Of a DNA stretch of 64,000 bases, positions 1 through 8,985 are shown piece by piece. The position numbers and the translations under genes were made by a program. The stretch's first letter is position 1. Each line of letters opens with the position of its first letter. Origin of the DNA: Methylobacterium sp. E-066 (GTDB lineage Bacteria; Pseudomonadota; Alphaproteobacteria; Rhizobiales; Beijerinckiaceae); NCBI RefSeq assembly GCF_022829635.1, contig NZ_JAKSYO010000163.1, positions 26,090-90,089 on the forward strand, in the 5' to 3' direction. Under the pieces are notes generated by a model. It was not told the origin of the DNA. It searched no databases and saw only the letters and a list, made by a program, of their open reading frames with translations.

Positions 1-328
1 CGAACGGCCGATCCGCGTGGCCGCCCTCGATCCGATCGGTCTTCCCGGCCGAGCGCCACAGGCGCACCGCCAGGTAGGCCAGATAGAGGCCGGCACAGAG
101 CCGGACGACGACGAAGACTTCGCCCAACGTCTCCGCGATCAAGGCAAGCCCGAACACGGCGGCGGACAGGAATATCAGATCCCCCAGGATCAGCCCCACC
201 GAGAAGGCCATGGCGGCCCGGAAGCCCGAACTAAGCGCTCGCGCGACCAGCGCGATGATCCCCGGGCCCGGGACCGCCGCGGCGATGCCGAGCGCCAGAG
301 CGTAGGTGAAAAAGCCGGCCAGCGTCAT
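1..328 (-). CDS. LysE-family exporter, N-terminal part (cut by window edge)
   Basis: Reading from the ATG at 328 gives 109 residues before the window ends. The protein begins MTLAGFFTYALALGIAAAVP and has the PGPG motif followed by hydrophobic segments (VGLILGDLIFLSAAVFGLAL and a CAGLYLAYLAVRLW helix). This is the layout of LysE/RhtB amino-acid exporters of the inner membrane: N-terminal helix, PGP motif, a helix with GxxxGD, and a helix with YLxYL. The family exports amino acids or related small molecules; the substrate cannot be told from this part. The C-terminal half lies outside the window. Confidence 0.8.
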   Translation of the reverse strand, partial: MTLAGFFTYALALGIAAAVPGPGIIALVARALSSGFRAAMAFSVGLILGDLIFLSAAVFGLALIAETLGEVFVVVRLCAGLYLAYLAVRLWRSAGKTDRIEGGHADRPF

Positions 329-489
329 CGACTGCCCCCGAATCTGACCGAAGGCCCGACGCTCTCAAGGCGATGTATCCATGGGGGGAAGACGCAGCGT
401 TTCACCGGCGGCACGTGTCCGATCGATTCTGACCCGACCGATCATGCCGCCGATCGCACCGCCCGCAAGCCAAATCCGATCGCCGTGCG

Positions 490-1419
<930 letters not shown>

Positions 1420-1603
1420 GACGGTCACTCCCGGATGCGGTCCTGTCGCGCGCCTGCAACAGGAGCCGGCAATGTGCCATGGGCGCAACGCGCGGACTAC
1501 GGCGGGGTGCCCGCCCTGGTTATAGTTGCTCAAATCTTCCGCGGGACGCGTCGCGACCGGGTGGGGCACGCCCGACGCCCGGAAGCCGTCCGAGGACAGC
1601 CGC

Positions 1604-2182
1604 ATGCGCATCATCCCGGTCATCGCCTGCGCCTTGCTGCTCGCGGGCTGCACGTTCAAAGCCGTGCCGGACCCAAAAATCTCGGCCCGCGACGCGGAGT
1701 TCATGGCCCTCGTGCCCGAGGCCGAGTTCGATCCGCACTTCGCCCGCTACCAGGTGAGCGACCCGACCGGGAAGCCGCCGGGCACGATCGTCGTCGAGAG
1801 CAAGGAGCGCCAGCTCTACCTCGTGCTGCCGGACGGCAAGGCCATCCGCTACGGGGTGTCGGTGGGCGACGAGGCCTATGGCTGGACCGGCACCGCCACG
1901 GTCGACCGCAAGGCGGAATGGCCGGCCTGGAATCCGCCGGTTGAGATGATCAAGCGCTGGCCCCACGTCCACGCCATGCAGGGCGGTCCGATGAATCCGC
2001 TCGGCGCCCGCGCCCTCTACCTGACGGATCACGGCAAGGACACGCTCTACCGGATCCACGGCACCAACGAGCCGGAAAAGATCGGGCAGGCGGTCTCCTC
2101 GGGCTGCATCCGCATGCGCAACATCGACGTGGTGGACCTGTTCAATCGCGTGCCCGTGGGGGCCACGGTCATCGTCCGGTAA
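1604..2182 (+). CDS. L,D-transpeptidase (YkuD) lipoprotein
   Basis: 192 residues. The N-terminus MRIIPVIACALLLAGC carries a lipobox with the lipidated Cys16, so the mature protein should be anchored in the periplasm. The YkuD domain covers about 59-191 and has His152 (IHGTNE) and the SSGCIRM motif with nucleophile Cys168 and Arg170. Such enzymes form 3-3 cross-links in peptidoglycan or attach outer-membrane proteins to it. The ATG at 1604 is chosen because it places the signal peptide at the N-terminus; the open frame extends upstream to 1526 with non-hydrophobic sequence. It is divergent from the deacetylase-like gene. Confidence 0.88.
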   Translation: MRIIPVIACALLLAGCTFKAVPDPKISARDAEFMALVPEAEFDPHFARYQVSDPTGKPPGTIVVESKERQLYLVLPDGKAIRYGVSVGDEAYGWTGTATVDRKAEWPAWNPPVEMIKRWPHVHAMQGGPMNPLGARALYLTDHGKDTLYRIHGTNEPEKIGQAVSSGCIRMRNIDVVDLFNRVPVGATVIVR

Positions 2183-2231
2183 CGCAACTGATCAACGTCC
2201 CAATAAGCCTGCTTGCTCGGTCCGTGTTTAC

Positions 2232-2247
2232 CTGAACTTCCGTTCAG
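2232..2247. promoter_or_regulatory. Short perfect palindrome upstream of the 2345 gene
   Basis: CTGAAC-TTCC-GTTCAG: two 6-bp arms in perfect inversion around a 4-base centre, 98 bases before the next start codon and 50 bases after the transpeptidase stop. It could be a regulator binding site or a small hairpin. No U-tract follows, so it is not a convincing terminator. Confidence 0.3.
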
Positions 2248-2344
2248 ATCTTGCCGTTAACTTCCGGCAGGGGTGCCGTCCCGTAAGTTCACATCACACC
2301 GGGACAAGCACCGACCGCAGCAAAGGTCGGAGGAGCAGGCAGCC

Positions 2345-2785
2345 ATGACCATGATCTCCGTTCAACAGTTCTGCAACCATGCCGTTTCGACTGGCGCGAT
2401 CAGCGACGAGGACCTCCTGGTCCTCAAGCGCGAGGTGCTGCCGGAGGGGATCATGAGCCGCGACGAGGCGGACATGCTGATCGCCCTGGAGCGCGCGGTG
2501 ATCGGTTCCGACGATTTCGCCGACTTCCTGGTCGCCTCGGTGGTCGACTTCGCCGTGTGGGGCCTGCGCCCGACCGGCTATATCGACCGGGAGGTCGCCG
2601 CCTGGCTCGCCGGCTCGCTCACCGGCCGCGACGGCCCGAGCCCGGTCGGCGCCCGGATCGCCATGGAGATCGTCCGCGAGGCGCAGGGCAGCGCCGAGGC
2701 TCTGATGGCCTTCGCCCTCGACGCCAACCGCTGGACGCGCGAGGCGAGCCAGGCTCCGCGCATCACCTTCGCCCTGGCGGCTTGA
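2345..2785 (+). CDS. Conserved hypothetical protein (146 aa)
   Basis: I do not recognise a named family. It is a soluble, acidic, helix-rich protein beginning MTMISVQQFCNHAVSTGAIS, without signal peptide or membrane segment. The ATG at 2345 has a strong ribosome-binding site (GGAGGAGC about 10 nt upstream); the frame is open further upstream from 2273, but that part looks untranslated. The middle (SDDFADFLVASVVDFAVWGL) is the most hydrophobic part and may form the core. It stands alone, with pccA about 100 nt downstream on the same strand. Confidence 0.75.
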   Translation: MTMISVQQFCNHAVSTGAISDEDLLVLKREVLPEGIMSRDEADMLIALERAVIGSDDFADFLVASVVDFAVWGLRPTGYIDREVAAWLAGSLTGRDGPSPVGARIAMEIVREAQGSAEALMAFALDANRWTREASQAPRITFALAA

Positions 2786-2885
2786 GCCTAAGACCAAGGC
2801 GCAGCTTCCGTCAGCGGCACAACTGATCTATCGGGACAGTCAAGCCGGTGTGCAATCCGGCGATCTCGAGAGCGATGCGCCAGCG

Positions 2886-4889
2886 ATGTTCGATAAGATC
2901 CTGATCGCCAACCGGGGCGAAATCGCCTGCCGGGTCATCAAGACCGCCCGGAAGATGGGCATCAGGACGGTCGCAGTCTATTCGGACGCCGACCGCGACG
3001 CGGTCCACGTCGCCATGGCCGACGAGGCGGTCCATATCGGCCCCGCCGCCGCCGCGCAGTCCTATCTGGTCATCGAGAAGATCGTCGAGGCCTGCCGGCA
3101 GACCGGCGCCCAGGCGGTCCATCCCGGCTACGGCTTCCTGTCCGAGCGCGAGGCCTTCCCGAAGGCGCTCGAGGCCGCCGGCATCGTGTTCATCGGCCCC
3201 AATCCCGGCGCCATCGCCGCCATGGGCGACAAGATCGAGTCCAAAAAGGCGGCCGCGGCCGCCAACGTCTCCACCGTCCCGGGCTATCTCGGCGTGATCG
3301 AGAGCCCCGAGCACGCCGTCGAGATCGCCGACGGGATCGGCTACCCGGTGATGATCAAGGCGTCGGCCGGCGGTGGCGGCAAGGGCATGCGCATCGCCCA
3401 TTCGTCGGGCGAGGTCGCAGAGGGCTTCGCCCGCGCCAAGTCGGAGGCGTCCTCGTCCTTCGGCGACGACCGGGTGTTCGTAGAAAAGTTCATCACCGAC
3501 CCGCGGCATATCGAGATCCAGGTGATCGGCGATAAGCACGGCCATGTGATCTATCTCGGCGAGCGCGAGTGCTCGATCCAGCGCCGCAATCAGAAGGTGA
3601 TCGAGGAAGCGCCGTCACCGCTGCTCGACGCCGAGACCCGCCGGAAGATGGGCGAGCAGGCCGTCGCCCTCGCCAAGGCCGTTTCTTACGATTCCGCCGG
3701 CACGGTCGAGTTCGTTGCCGGCCAGGACAAGTCCTTCTACTTCCTGGAGATGAATACGCGACTGCAGGTCGAGCATCCGGTCACCGAGATGATCACCGGC
3801 CTCGATCTCGTCGAGCTGATGATCCGGGTCGCAGCCGGCGAGAAGCTGCCGCTCACCCAGGAGCAGGTGAAGCTCGACGGCTGGGCGGTCGAGAGCCGCG
3901 TCTACGCCGAGGATCCCACCCGCAACTTCCTGCCCTCGATCGGCCGGCTCACCACCTACCGGCCGCCGGAGGAGGGCCGGCAGGGCACCGCGATCGTGCG
4001 CAACGATACCGGCGTGGAAGAAGGCGGCGAGATCGCGATCCACTACGATCCGATGATCGCCAAGCTGGTAACCTGGGCGCCGACCCGCGCCGAGGCGATC
4101 GCCGCGCAGGGCGATGCGCTGGACGCCTTCGCGATCGACGGCATCCGCCATAACATCCCGTTCCTCTCGGCGCTGATGGCCCATCCGCGCTGGCAGGCGG
4201 GCGAGCTCTCCACCGGCTTCATCGCCGAGGAGTTTCCGAACGGCTTCGTCGCCCCGGAGCCCGCGGGCGCGGTGGCGGTCCGCATGATGGCCGCCGCGGC
4301 GGCGATCGACCACAAGCTCAACCAGCGCAAGCGCGGGATCTCCGGGCAGATGCGCGCGCCTGGCCTGTTCGCCTTCGAGCGCGACCGCGTCGTGATCCTG
4401 GCCGGGCAATCCTACCCGGTCACCGTCGAGCCCGAGGGCGAAGACCTGATCGTCACCCGGGATGACGGCACCGCGCTCACGGTGGCGAGTGCGTGGCGCC
4501 CTGGCGAGCCGGTCTGGATCGGCACGATCGGCGCCGAGCGCGTCGCCATCCAGGTCCGCGGCCTGCTGAACGGCGTGTTCCTGCAGCATGCCGGCGCGGC
4601 GGCCGAGGCGCGCGTCTACACCCGCCGCGAGGCCGAGCTCGCCGCGCTGATGCCGGTGAAGGAGCAGGCCGGCTCCGGCAAGCAGGTGCTCTGCCCGATG
4701 CCGGGCCTCGTGAAGCAGATCCTGGTCACCGAGGGCCAGGAGGTGAAGAACGGCGAGCCCATCGCAGTGGTCGAGGCGATGAAGATGGAGAACATGCTCC
4801 GCGCCGAGCGCGACGCCACGGTCGCGAAGATCCACGCCAAGGAAGGCGATAGCCTTGCGGTCGATGCGGTGATCCTGGAATTCGCCTGA
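2886..4889 (+). CDS. pccA: Propionyl-CoA carboxylase alpha subunit (biotin carboxylase + biotin carrier)
   Basis: 667 residues, the usual length of alphaproteobacterial PccA. The N-terminus MFDKILIANRGEIACRVIKT is the classic biotin carboxylase start, followed by the ATP-grasp glycine loop (SAGGGGKGM) and the catalytic EMNTRLQVEHPVTE stretch. The C-terminus has the biotinyl domain EAMKMEN with the biotin-accepting Lys633. The enzyme carboxylates propionyl-CoA to methylmalonyl-CoA using bicarbonate and ATP. In serine-cycle methylotrophs this step belongs to the ethylmalonyl-CoA pathway that regenerates glyoxylate. The ATG at 2886 is chosen by family alignment; a frame extension to 2850 adds 12 unrelated residues. 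The beta subunit gene is not in the window. Confidence 0.93.
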   Translation: MFDKILIANRGEIACRVIKTARKMGIRTVAVYSDADRDAVHVAMADEAVHIGPAAAAQSYLVIEKIVEACRQTGAQAVHPGYGFLSEREAFPKALEAAGIVFIGPNPGAIAAMGDKIESKKAAAAANVSTVPGYLGVIESPEHAVEIADGIGYPVMIKASAGGGGKGMRIAHSSGEVAEGFARAKSEASSSFGDDRVFVEKFITDPRHIEIQVIGDKHGHVIYLGERECSIQRRNQKVIEEAPSPLLDAETRRKMGEQAVALAKAVSYDSAGTVEFVAGQDKSFYFLEMNTRLQVEHPVTEMITGLDLVELMIRVAAGEKLPLTQEQVKLDGWAVESRVYAEDPTRNFLPSIGRLTTYRPPEEGRQGTAIVRNDTGVEEGGEIAIHYDPMIAKLVTWAPTRAEAIAAQGDALDAFAIDGIRHNIPFLSALMAHPRWQAGELSTGFIAEEFPNGFVAPEPAGAVAVRMMAAAAAIDHKLNQRKRGISGQMRAPGLFAFERDRVVILAGQSYPVTVEPEGEDLIVTRDDGTALTVASAWRPGEPVWIGTIGAERVAIQVRGLLNGVFLQHAGAAAEARVYTRREAELAALMPVKEQAGSGKQVLCPMPGLVKQILVTEGQEVKNGEPIAVVEAMKMENMLRAERDATVAKIHAKEGDSLAVDAVILEFA

Positions 4890-4905
4890 TCGTCGCGCGG
4901 TCGTC

Positions 4906-5136
4906 GTGACTGCGATTCACAACGAGCAGACGAAGCTCCTAGCCACCGCGCTGAACAACATCGCGGTGGCTTTTGTGGTGATCGGGTTCGTAACGCCGAT
5001 CACGGCCATGAGTTTTGGAGTCGCGAGCGCGCCTACCTTGCGTCCGGCCACCGCCTTCTTCGCGGCGATCTGGCTTTCAGCAGGCATCGGCATACATTCT
5101 ATTGGCAGGCGCGTGCTGCGGAGCATCAAGCCATGA
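4906..5136 (+). CDS. Small membrane protein (76 aa)
   Basis: Starts at a GTG 17 nt after the pccA stop. After a polar N-terminus (MTAIHNEQTKLLATALNNIA) there are two hydrophobic segments, about 20-40 and 50-66, separated by SAPTLRP, and a basic tail (GRRVLRSIKP). This fits a two-helix inner-membrane protein. I do not recognise a functional family. Its stop overlaps the start of another tiny membrane ORF (ATGA), suggesting translational coupling, and both may be read through from pccA. Confidence 0.6.
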   Translation: MTAIHNEQTKLLATALNNIAVAFVVIGFVTPITAMSFGVASAPTLRPATAFFAAIWLSAGIGIHSIGRRVLRSIKP

Positions 5137-5255
5137 GCTCGGGTGAGATCTTTGTGACGTTCGTCATCCCGGCGGTCGCCATCACCGTGGCCTATACGGC
5201 AATGCGCTTGAACGAGTGGGCGATTGCGCGGGAAGAGCGCAAATCCGGGGAATGA
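5133..5255 (+). CDS. Very small single-helix membrane protein (40 aa)
   Basis: Reads MSSGEIFVTFVIPAVAITVA then YTAMRLNEWAIAREERKSGE. One hydrophobic helix (about 6-21) is followed by an amphipathic, charged tail. The start codon overlaps the stop of the preceding small membrane gene in an ATGA junction, and the two proteins could form a pair. No ribosome-binding site of its own is obvious, which fits coupling. Function unknown. Confidence 0.45.
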   Translation: MSSGEIFVTFVIPAVAITVAYTAMRLNEWAIAREERKSGE

Positions 5256-5285
5256 GTCGGCGGCCCAGCCGCTGACCGGCACCGC

Positions 5286-5717
5286 ATGCCCCTGTACTTC
5301 GCTTACGGCGCGAACATGGATGCCGCCGCGATGGCCCTGCGCTGCCCAGTCTCGCGGCTGATCGGCGGCGGGCGGCTGCCGGGGCACCGGTTCATCATCA
5401 TGCGCGAGGGCTACGCCTCGGTGGTCCGGGATCCCGCTCGCGCCGTCCATGGCGTTTTGTGGGAGTTGGCCCTCGACGACATCCCGGCCCTCGATCGCTA
5501 CGAGGGCGTCGCCAGCGGCCTCTACGCCAAGGCGACGCTGCCGGTAACCACGACCAGCGGGGTCAAGCGCGCCCTGATCTATCTGGGCCGCTCCACCGCA
5601 CCCGGCAGGCCGCGGCCGGGCTATCTCGACGCCGTGCTGGACGCCGCGCGCGCTGCACAGCTGTCGCCCGCCTATATTCGCGAACTCAGTCGCTGGATGC
5701 GTGGTCCGCCCGCCTGA
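5286..5717 (+). CDS. Gamma-glutamylcyclotransferase family protein
   Basis: 143 residues with the GGCT-fold signature at the N-terminus (LYFAYGANMD, the substrate-binding YGxN loop) and the conserved acidic residue in DRYEGV near 74-79. Members cyclise gamma-glutamyl amino acids to 5-oxoproline, or act on related gamma-glutamylamines. The sequence shows the fold clearly but not the substrate. It sits between the two small membrane ORFs and the formate channel on the same strand. Confidence 0.8.
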   Translation: MPLYFAYGANMDAAAMALRCPVSRLIGGGRLPGHRFIIMREGYASVVRDPARAVHGVLWELALDDIPALDRYEGVASGLYAKATLPVTTTSGVKRALIYLGRSTAPGRPRPGYLDAVLDAARAAQLSPAYIRELSRWMRGPPA

Positions 5718-5860
5718 ACGCGCGGCAACTGGTACGCAACCTGCTTGCTCGCGATCGACCGGGGCGGCGACACCACCCTACGCTCCGGCCAGCTGTCGTG
5801 ATTGCGCAGCGTGCCATTCGGTCAACGGCGATCGGCGGCCGCGTGCGGGGAGAGGTTCGC

Positions 5861-6709
5861 ATGTCCTATCTGGCGCCCGCCGATTTCGTGAAGAAGGCAG
5901 TCGATGCCGGTGAATCGAAGGTCTTCATGGCCACCAAAGACACCTTCATCCGGGCCTACATGGCTGGCGCGATCCTGGCGCTCGCCGCGGCCTTCGCGGT
6001 GACCATCAACCAGACCACCGGCCAGCCGCTGGTCGGGGCGCTGCTGTTCCCGGTCGGCTTCTCGATGCTGTACCTGCTCGGCTACGACCTGTTCACCGGC
6101 GTCTGCGTACTCACGCCGCTCGCCCTGATCGACAAGCGCCCGGGCGTCACCGTGGCCGGCATCGCCCGCAACTGGACGCTGGTGTTCTTCGGCAATTTCG
6201 CCGGCGCACTCACCACCGCCCTGATGATGGCGATCGTGTTCACCTTCGGCTTCGCCACCGAGCCGAATGCCGTCGGCAAGGCAATCGCCGGCATCGGCGA
6301 GGCCCGCACCCTCGGCTACGAGAAGTACGGTGCCGCCGGCATGCTGACGCTCTTCGTCCGGGCCATGATGTGCAACTGGATGGTCTCCACCGGCGTCATC
6401 GGCGCGATGCTGTCCACGTCGGTCCCCGGCAAGGTAATCGCCATGTGGATGCCGATCACGGTGTTCTTCTTCATGACCTTCGAGCACTCGGTCGTGAACA
6501 TGTTCCTGTTCCCGTCGGCGATCCTGATGGGCGGTCACCTGACCGTCATGGACTACCTGCTGTGGAACGAGATCCCGACGCTGCTCGGCAACATCGTCGG
6601 CGGCCTCGCCTTCACCGGCCTGATGCTCTACTCGACCCACGTCCGCACCGGCGAGACGCGCTCGGCCCCGGTCGGCGCCGGCATCCGTCGCCCGATGGCG
6701 GCCGAGTAA
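5861..6709 (+). CDS. Formate/nitrite transporter family channel
   Basis: 282 residues with six hydrophobic segments and typical FNT features: an N-terminal amphipathic helix, LFPVGFSMLYLLGYDLFTG, a second repeat with FFMTFEHSVVNMFLFP containing the conserved pore His (FocA has FEHSIANM), and a charged C-terminal tail. FNT pentamers carry formate, nitrite or hydrosulfide across the inner membrane. In a methylotroph, formate is an obvious candidate because it is a branch-point metabolite. The ATG at 5861 follows GAGAGG by about 6 nt and was preferred to a 134-codon open extension that overlaps the previous gene. Confidence 0.88.
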   Translation: MSYLAPADFVKKAVDAGESKVFMATKDTFIRAYMAGAILALAAAFAVTINQTTGQPLVGALLFPVGFSMLYLLGYDLFTGVCVLTPLALIDKRPGVTVAGIARNWTLVFFGNFAGALTTALMMAIVFTFGFATEPNAVGKAIAGIGEARTLGYEKYGAAGMLTLFVRAMMCNWMVSTGVIGAMLSTSVPGKVIAMWMPITVFFFMTFEHSVVNMFLFPSAILMGGHLTVMDYLLWNEIPTLLGNIVGGLAFTGLMLYSTHVRTGETRSAPVGAGIRRPMAAE

Positions 6710-6718
6710 GGGTCTGGC

Positions 6719-6746
6719 GGCCCGCGCGTATCTGCGCGGGCCTTTT
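6719..6746 (+). terminator. Rho-independent terminator after the formate/nitrite channel gene
   Basis: A perfect 9-bp GC stem (GGCCCGCGC at 6719-6727 with GCGCGGGCC at 6734-6742), a 6-base loop and TTTT immediately after. It starts 10 bases after the channel stop codon and ends before the acylphosphatase start, so it separates the two transcripts. Confidence 0.85.
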
Positions 6747-6764
6747 GGGGACGGTGCCTATCTC

Positions 6765-7049
6765 GTGAGCACGATGCGCACCGTCTCCGTCATCATCCAG
6801 GGACGCGTCCAGGGCGTCTCCTACCGGGCCTGGACCCAGGCCGAAGCGCGGGCGCGCGGTCTGTCCGGCTTCGTGCGCAACCGGCACGATGGCTCCGTCG
6901 AGGCCCTGTTCAGCGGCCCGGCGGACGTCGTCGATCAGATGGTGGCCCTGTGCCGGTCGGGACCGCCCGGCGCCCGGGTCTCCGATGTCGCCGTGCACGA
7001 GGGGGGCGATCCGCCGGAAACGGATCGGTTCGAGATCCTGCGGGGTTGA
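6765..7049 (+). CDS. acyP: Acylphosphatase
   Basis: 94 residues, full family length. The signature GRVQGVSYR at 13-21 contains the phosphate-binding catalytic Arg21, and GFVRN at 35-39 supplies the catalytic Asn39. The enzyme hydrolyses carboxyl-phosphate bonds such as acetyl phosphate and carbamoyl phosphate in the cytoplasm. The start is either the GTG at 6765 or the ATG at 6774, three codons later; both leave the fold intact. It lies just after the terminator of the channel gene, so it needs its own promoter in a very short space. Confidence 0.9.
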   Translation: MSTMRTVSVIIQGRVQGVSYRAWTQAEARARGLSGFVRNRHDGSVEALFSGPADVVDQMVALCRSGPPGARVSDVAVHEGGDPPETDRFEILRG

Positions 7050-7146
7050 CCGGGCCTAAGGCGGCGCGACGGGTTCTGCGGGGCGGCTGCGACTGGTATG
7101 GCCCCGCGGGCCGTTTCCATCGTCCGCTCCTCGCGACCCCGAGATC

Positions 7147-7908
7147 ATGATCGACCTGACCACAGGTAGCGCCGCCTTCTCGCCCCTCGATCTCGGGGCA
7201 CTGGCGTATTTCATCCTCGCCTGGGTCGCGTATGGCCTGTCGGTCGGCCGCCTGCGCGGGCGCATGATCTCGCTGAGCCAGATCATGAACGTCCACCGGT
7301 CCAACTGGGCCCGTCAGATCATCGGGCGCGAGAACCGGGTGGTCGACACGCAGATCAACGCCTCGCTCCAGAACGGCACCGCCTTCTTTGCCTCGACCTC
7401 GCTGATCGCGCTGGGCTCGGTGCTGACCCTGTCGCGCTCCGGCGACGACGTGCTCAACCTGTTCGCGACGCTGCCGTTCGGGACGATGGCGAACCGCACG
7501 ACCTGGGAGCTGAAGGTCGCCGGCCTCGCCGTGGTGTTCGTCTACGCGTTCTTCAAATTCGCCTGGGCCTACCGGCTGTTCAATTACGCGGCGATCCTGC
7601 TCGGCGCGGTGCCGCCGAAGGGCTCGGGCGTGAGCGATACCGAGATGATGCGCGCCGTCCGGCGGCTCGCGGCGATGAATGTCAGCGCCGGGCGGCACTT
7701 CGCCCGCGGGCAGCGGGCGTTCTTCTTCGCGCTCGCCTATCTCGGCTGGTTCATCAGCCCGTACGTGCTGATCGCCTCGACAAGTGCCGTCGTCGTCATC
7801 ATGTGGCGTCGACAGTTCGCCTCGGAGATCCGCAAGGCGCTGCTGGAGGCCGGTGAAGGGCCGCACGAGGGTCCGCTCCTGGCCCCCGCCGAGGAGGCAC
7901 GGACATGA
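7147..7908 (+). CDS. DUF599 family membrane protein
   Basis: 253 residues with an N-terminal helix (LGALAYFILAWVAYGLSVGR), the DUF599 region MNVHRSNWARQIIGRENRVVD, and three more hydrophobic segments near 75-90, 122-140 and 195-215. The family is widespread in alphaproteobacteria and has no established function. It overlaps the start of the downstream DUF3253 gene by 4 bases (ATGA), so the two are probably co-translated. Confidence 0.8.
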   Translation: MIDLTTGSAAFSPLDLGALAYFILAWVAYGLSVGRLRGRMISLSQIMNVHRSNWARQIIGRENRVVDTQINASLQNGTAFFASTSLIALGSVLTLSRSGDDVLNLFATLPFGTMANRTTWELKVAGLAVVFVYAFFKFAWAYRLFNYAAILLGAVPPKGSGVSDTEMMRAVRRLAAMNVSAGRHFARGQRAFFFALAYLGWFISPYVLIASTSAVVVIMWRRQFASEIRKALLEAGEGPHEGPLLAPAEEART

Positions 7909-8213
7909 ACACCACCAAGGCGGACGAGGCGGCGATCGAGGAGACCCTGCTCGGCCTCGTGGCCGAGCGCGGCGCCGGCAAGACCATCTGCCCGTCCGAG
8001 GTTGCCCGTGCGCTGGGCGGCCCGCATCCGGACGGGTGGGGTCCGCTGATGCAGCCGGTACGCCGGGTCGCGGTGCGGCTCGCCCATGCCGGCCGGGTCG
8101 CGATCCTGCGCAAGGGCAAGCCGGTCGACCCGGACGATTTCCGGGGCATCTACCGGCTGGCGCTGCCCGGTGCGGCCTCCGGCTCCGGCCCCGGCAGCCA
8201 ATCCGACGTGTAG
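7905..8213 (+). CDS. DUF3253 domain protein
   Basis: 102 residues matching the DUF3253 pattern: an N-terminal helix with IEETLLGLVAERG, KTICPSEVARALGG, then RRVAVRLAHAGRVAILRKGK and DPDDFRGIYRL. The winged-helix-like spacing suggests a small nucleic-acid-binding fold, but the function is unknown. The start overlaps the DUF599 stop. The last 64 bases overlap the 3' end of the convergent YdcF-like gene (8150-8213), so one of the two C-termini is constrained by antisense coding. Confidence 0.8.
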   Translation: MNTTKADEAAIEETLLGLVAERGAGKTICPSEVARALGGPHPDGWGPLMQPVRRVAVRLAHAGRVAILRKGKPVDPDDFRGIYRLALPGAASGSGPGSQSDV

Positions 8214-8977
8214 CCGGCGAGCCGGTAGACCGCGAGGCCGATCCATTCCTTCACGGCCAGATCGAGCTGCAGCAGCCCGTCGGAGGCGAAGCCCTTGAAC
8301 CGGGTCGTATCGATCCAGCCCCGGGTGCGGTAGTCGACCGGGAAGGCGTCGACCGTGAATCCGGCCTGCCGGAAGCACCCGATCGCCCGGGGCATGTGCC
8401 AGGCCGAGGTGACCAGCAGCCACCGCTCGCCCGGTTTCGGCTGGACTAGGGCCGCCGAGAAGGTCGCGTTCTCGTAGGTGTTGCGCGAGCGGTTCTCCAG
8501 GATCAGCCGAGAGCGGGGCAGACCCATCGCGTCGGCCTCACGGCTGACGATGTCGGCCTCGGGCGTTCCGCCCCCGACGACGCCGCTGCCTCCGGTGAAG
8601 ACGAGACGCGCATCCGGAAAGCGGCGTGCGAGGTCGGCGAAGTAGATCTGCCGCTCCGCGGCGTCATTGACGACGACTTGCTCGCGCGCCTCCGACACGC
8701 CGGTCATGATCGCGCCGCCGAGGATGATGATCCCCGTCGGAGCAGCGCGATCGGCGGCGGGATAGGCTGCGAACCTCTGCTCCAGGGGCAGCAGGATCAG
8801 CGCGGATAGCGGCGTCAGCCCGCCGAGCAGCAGCCCGAGGAAGCCGAAAGCCCCGAACGCGATGCCTGCGGCGCGGCGGCGCATCATCAACAGAGCAAAC
8901 CCGATCAACCCCAGGAAAATGAAGAAATTCGACGGCGTGACCAAGAAGTAAGTCACTTTGGAAAGCGCAAGAAACAT
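8150..8977 (-). CDS. YdcF/SanA/ElyC-family envelope protein
   Basis: 275 residues. Two N-terminal membrane segments (about 8-31 and 37-60) are followed by a DUF218 domain with IIILGGA, VFTGGSG, ENRSRNTYENA and VTSAWHMPRA, the conserved motifs of the family. Members such as ElyC and SanA affect envelope integrity and peptidoglycan or lipid-carrier metabolism. The ATG at 8977 puts the membrane segment at the N-terminus; it lies 8 bases after the stop of the RraA-like gene, so the two are probably one transcript. The C-terminal coding end overlaps the convergent DUF3253 gene. Confidence 0.85.
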   Translation of the reverse strand: MFLALSKVTYFLVTPSNFFIFLGLIGFALLMMRRRAAGIAFGAFGFLGLLLGGLTPLSALILLPLEQRFAAYPAADRAAPTGIIILGGAIMTGVSEAREQVVVNDAAERQIYFADLARRFPDARLVFTGGSGVVGGGTPEADIVSREADAMGLPRSRLILENRSRNTYENATFSAALVQPKPGERWLLVTSAWHMPRAIGCFRQAGFTVDAFPVDYRTRGWIDTTRFKGFASDGLLQLDLAVKEWIGLAVYRLAGYTSDWLPGPEPEAAPGSASR

Positions 8978-8985
8978 GGTTCGAT

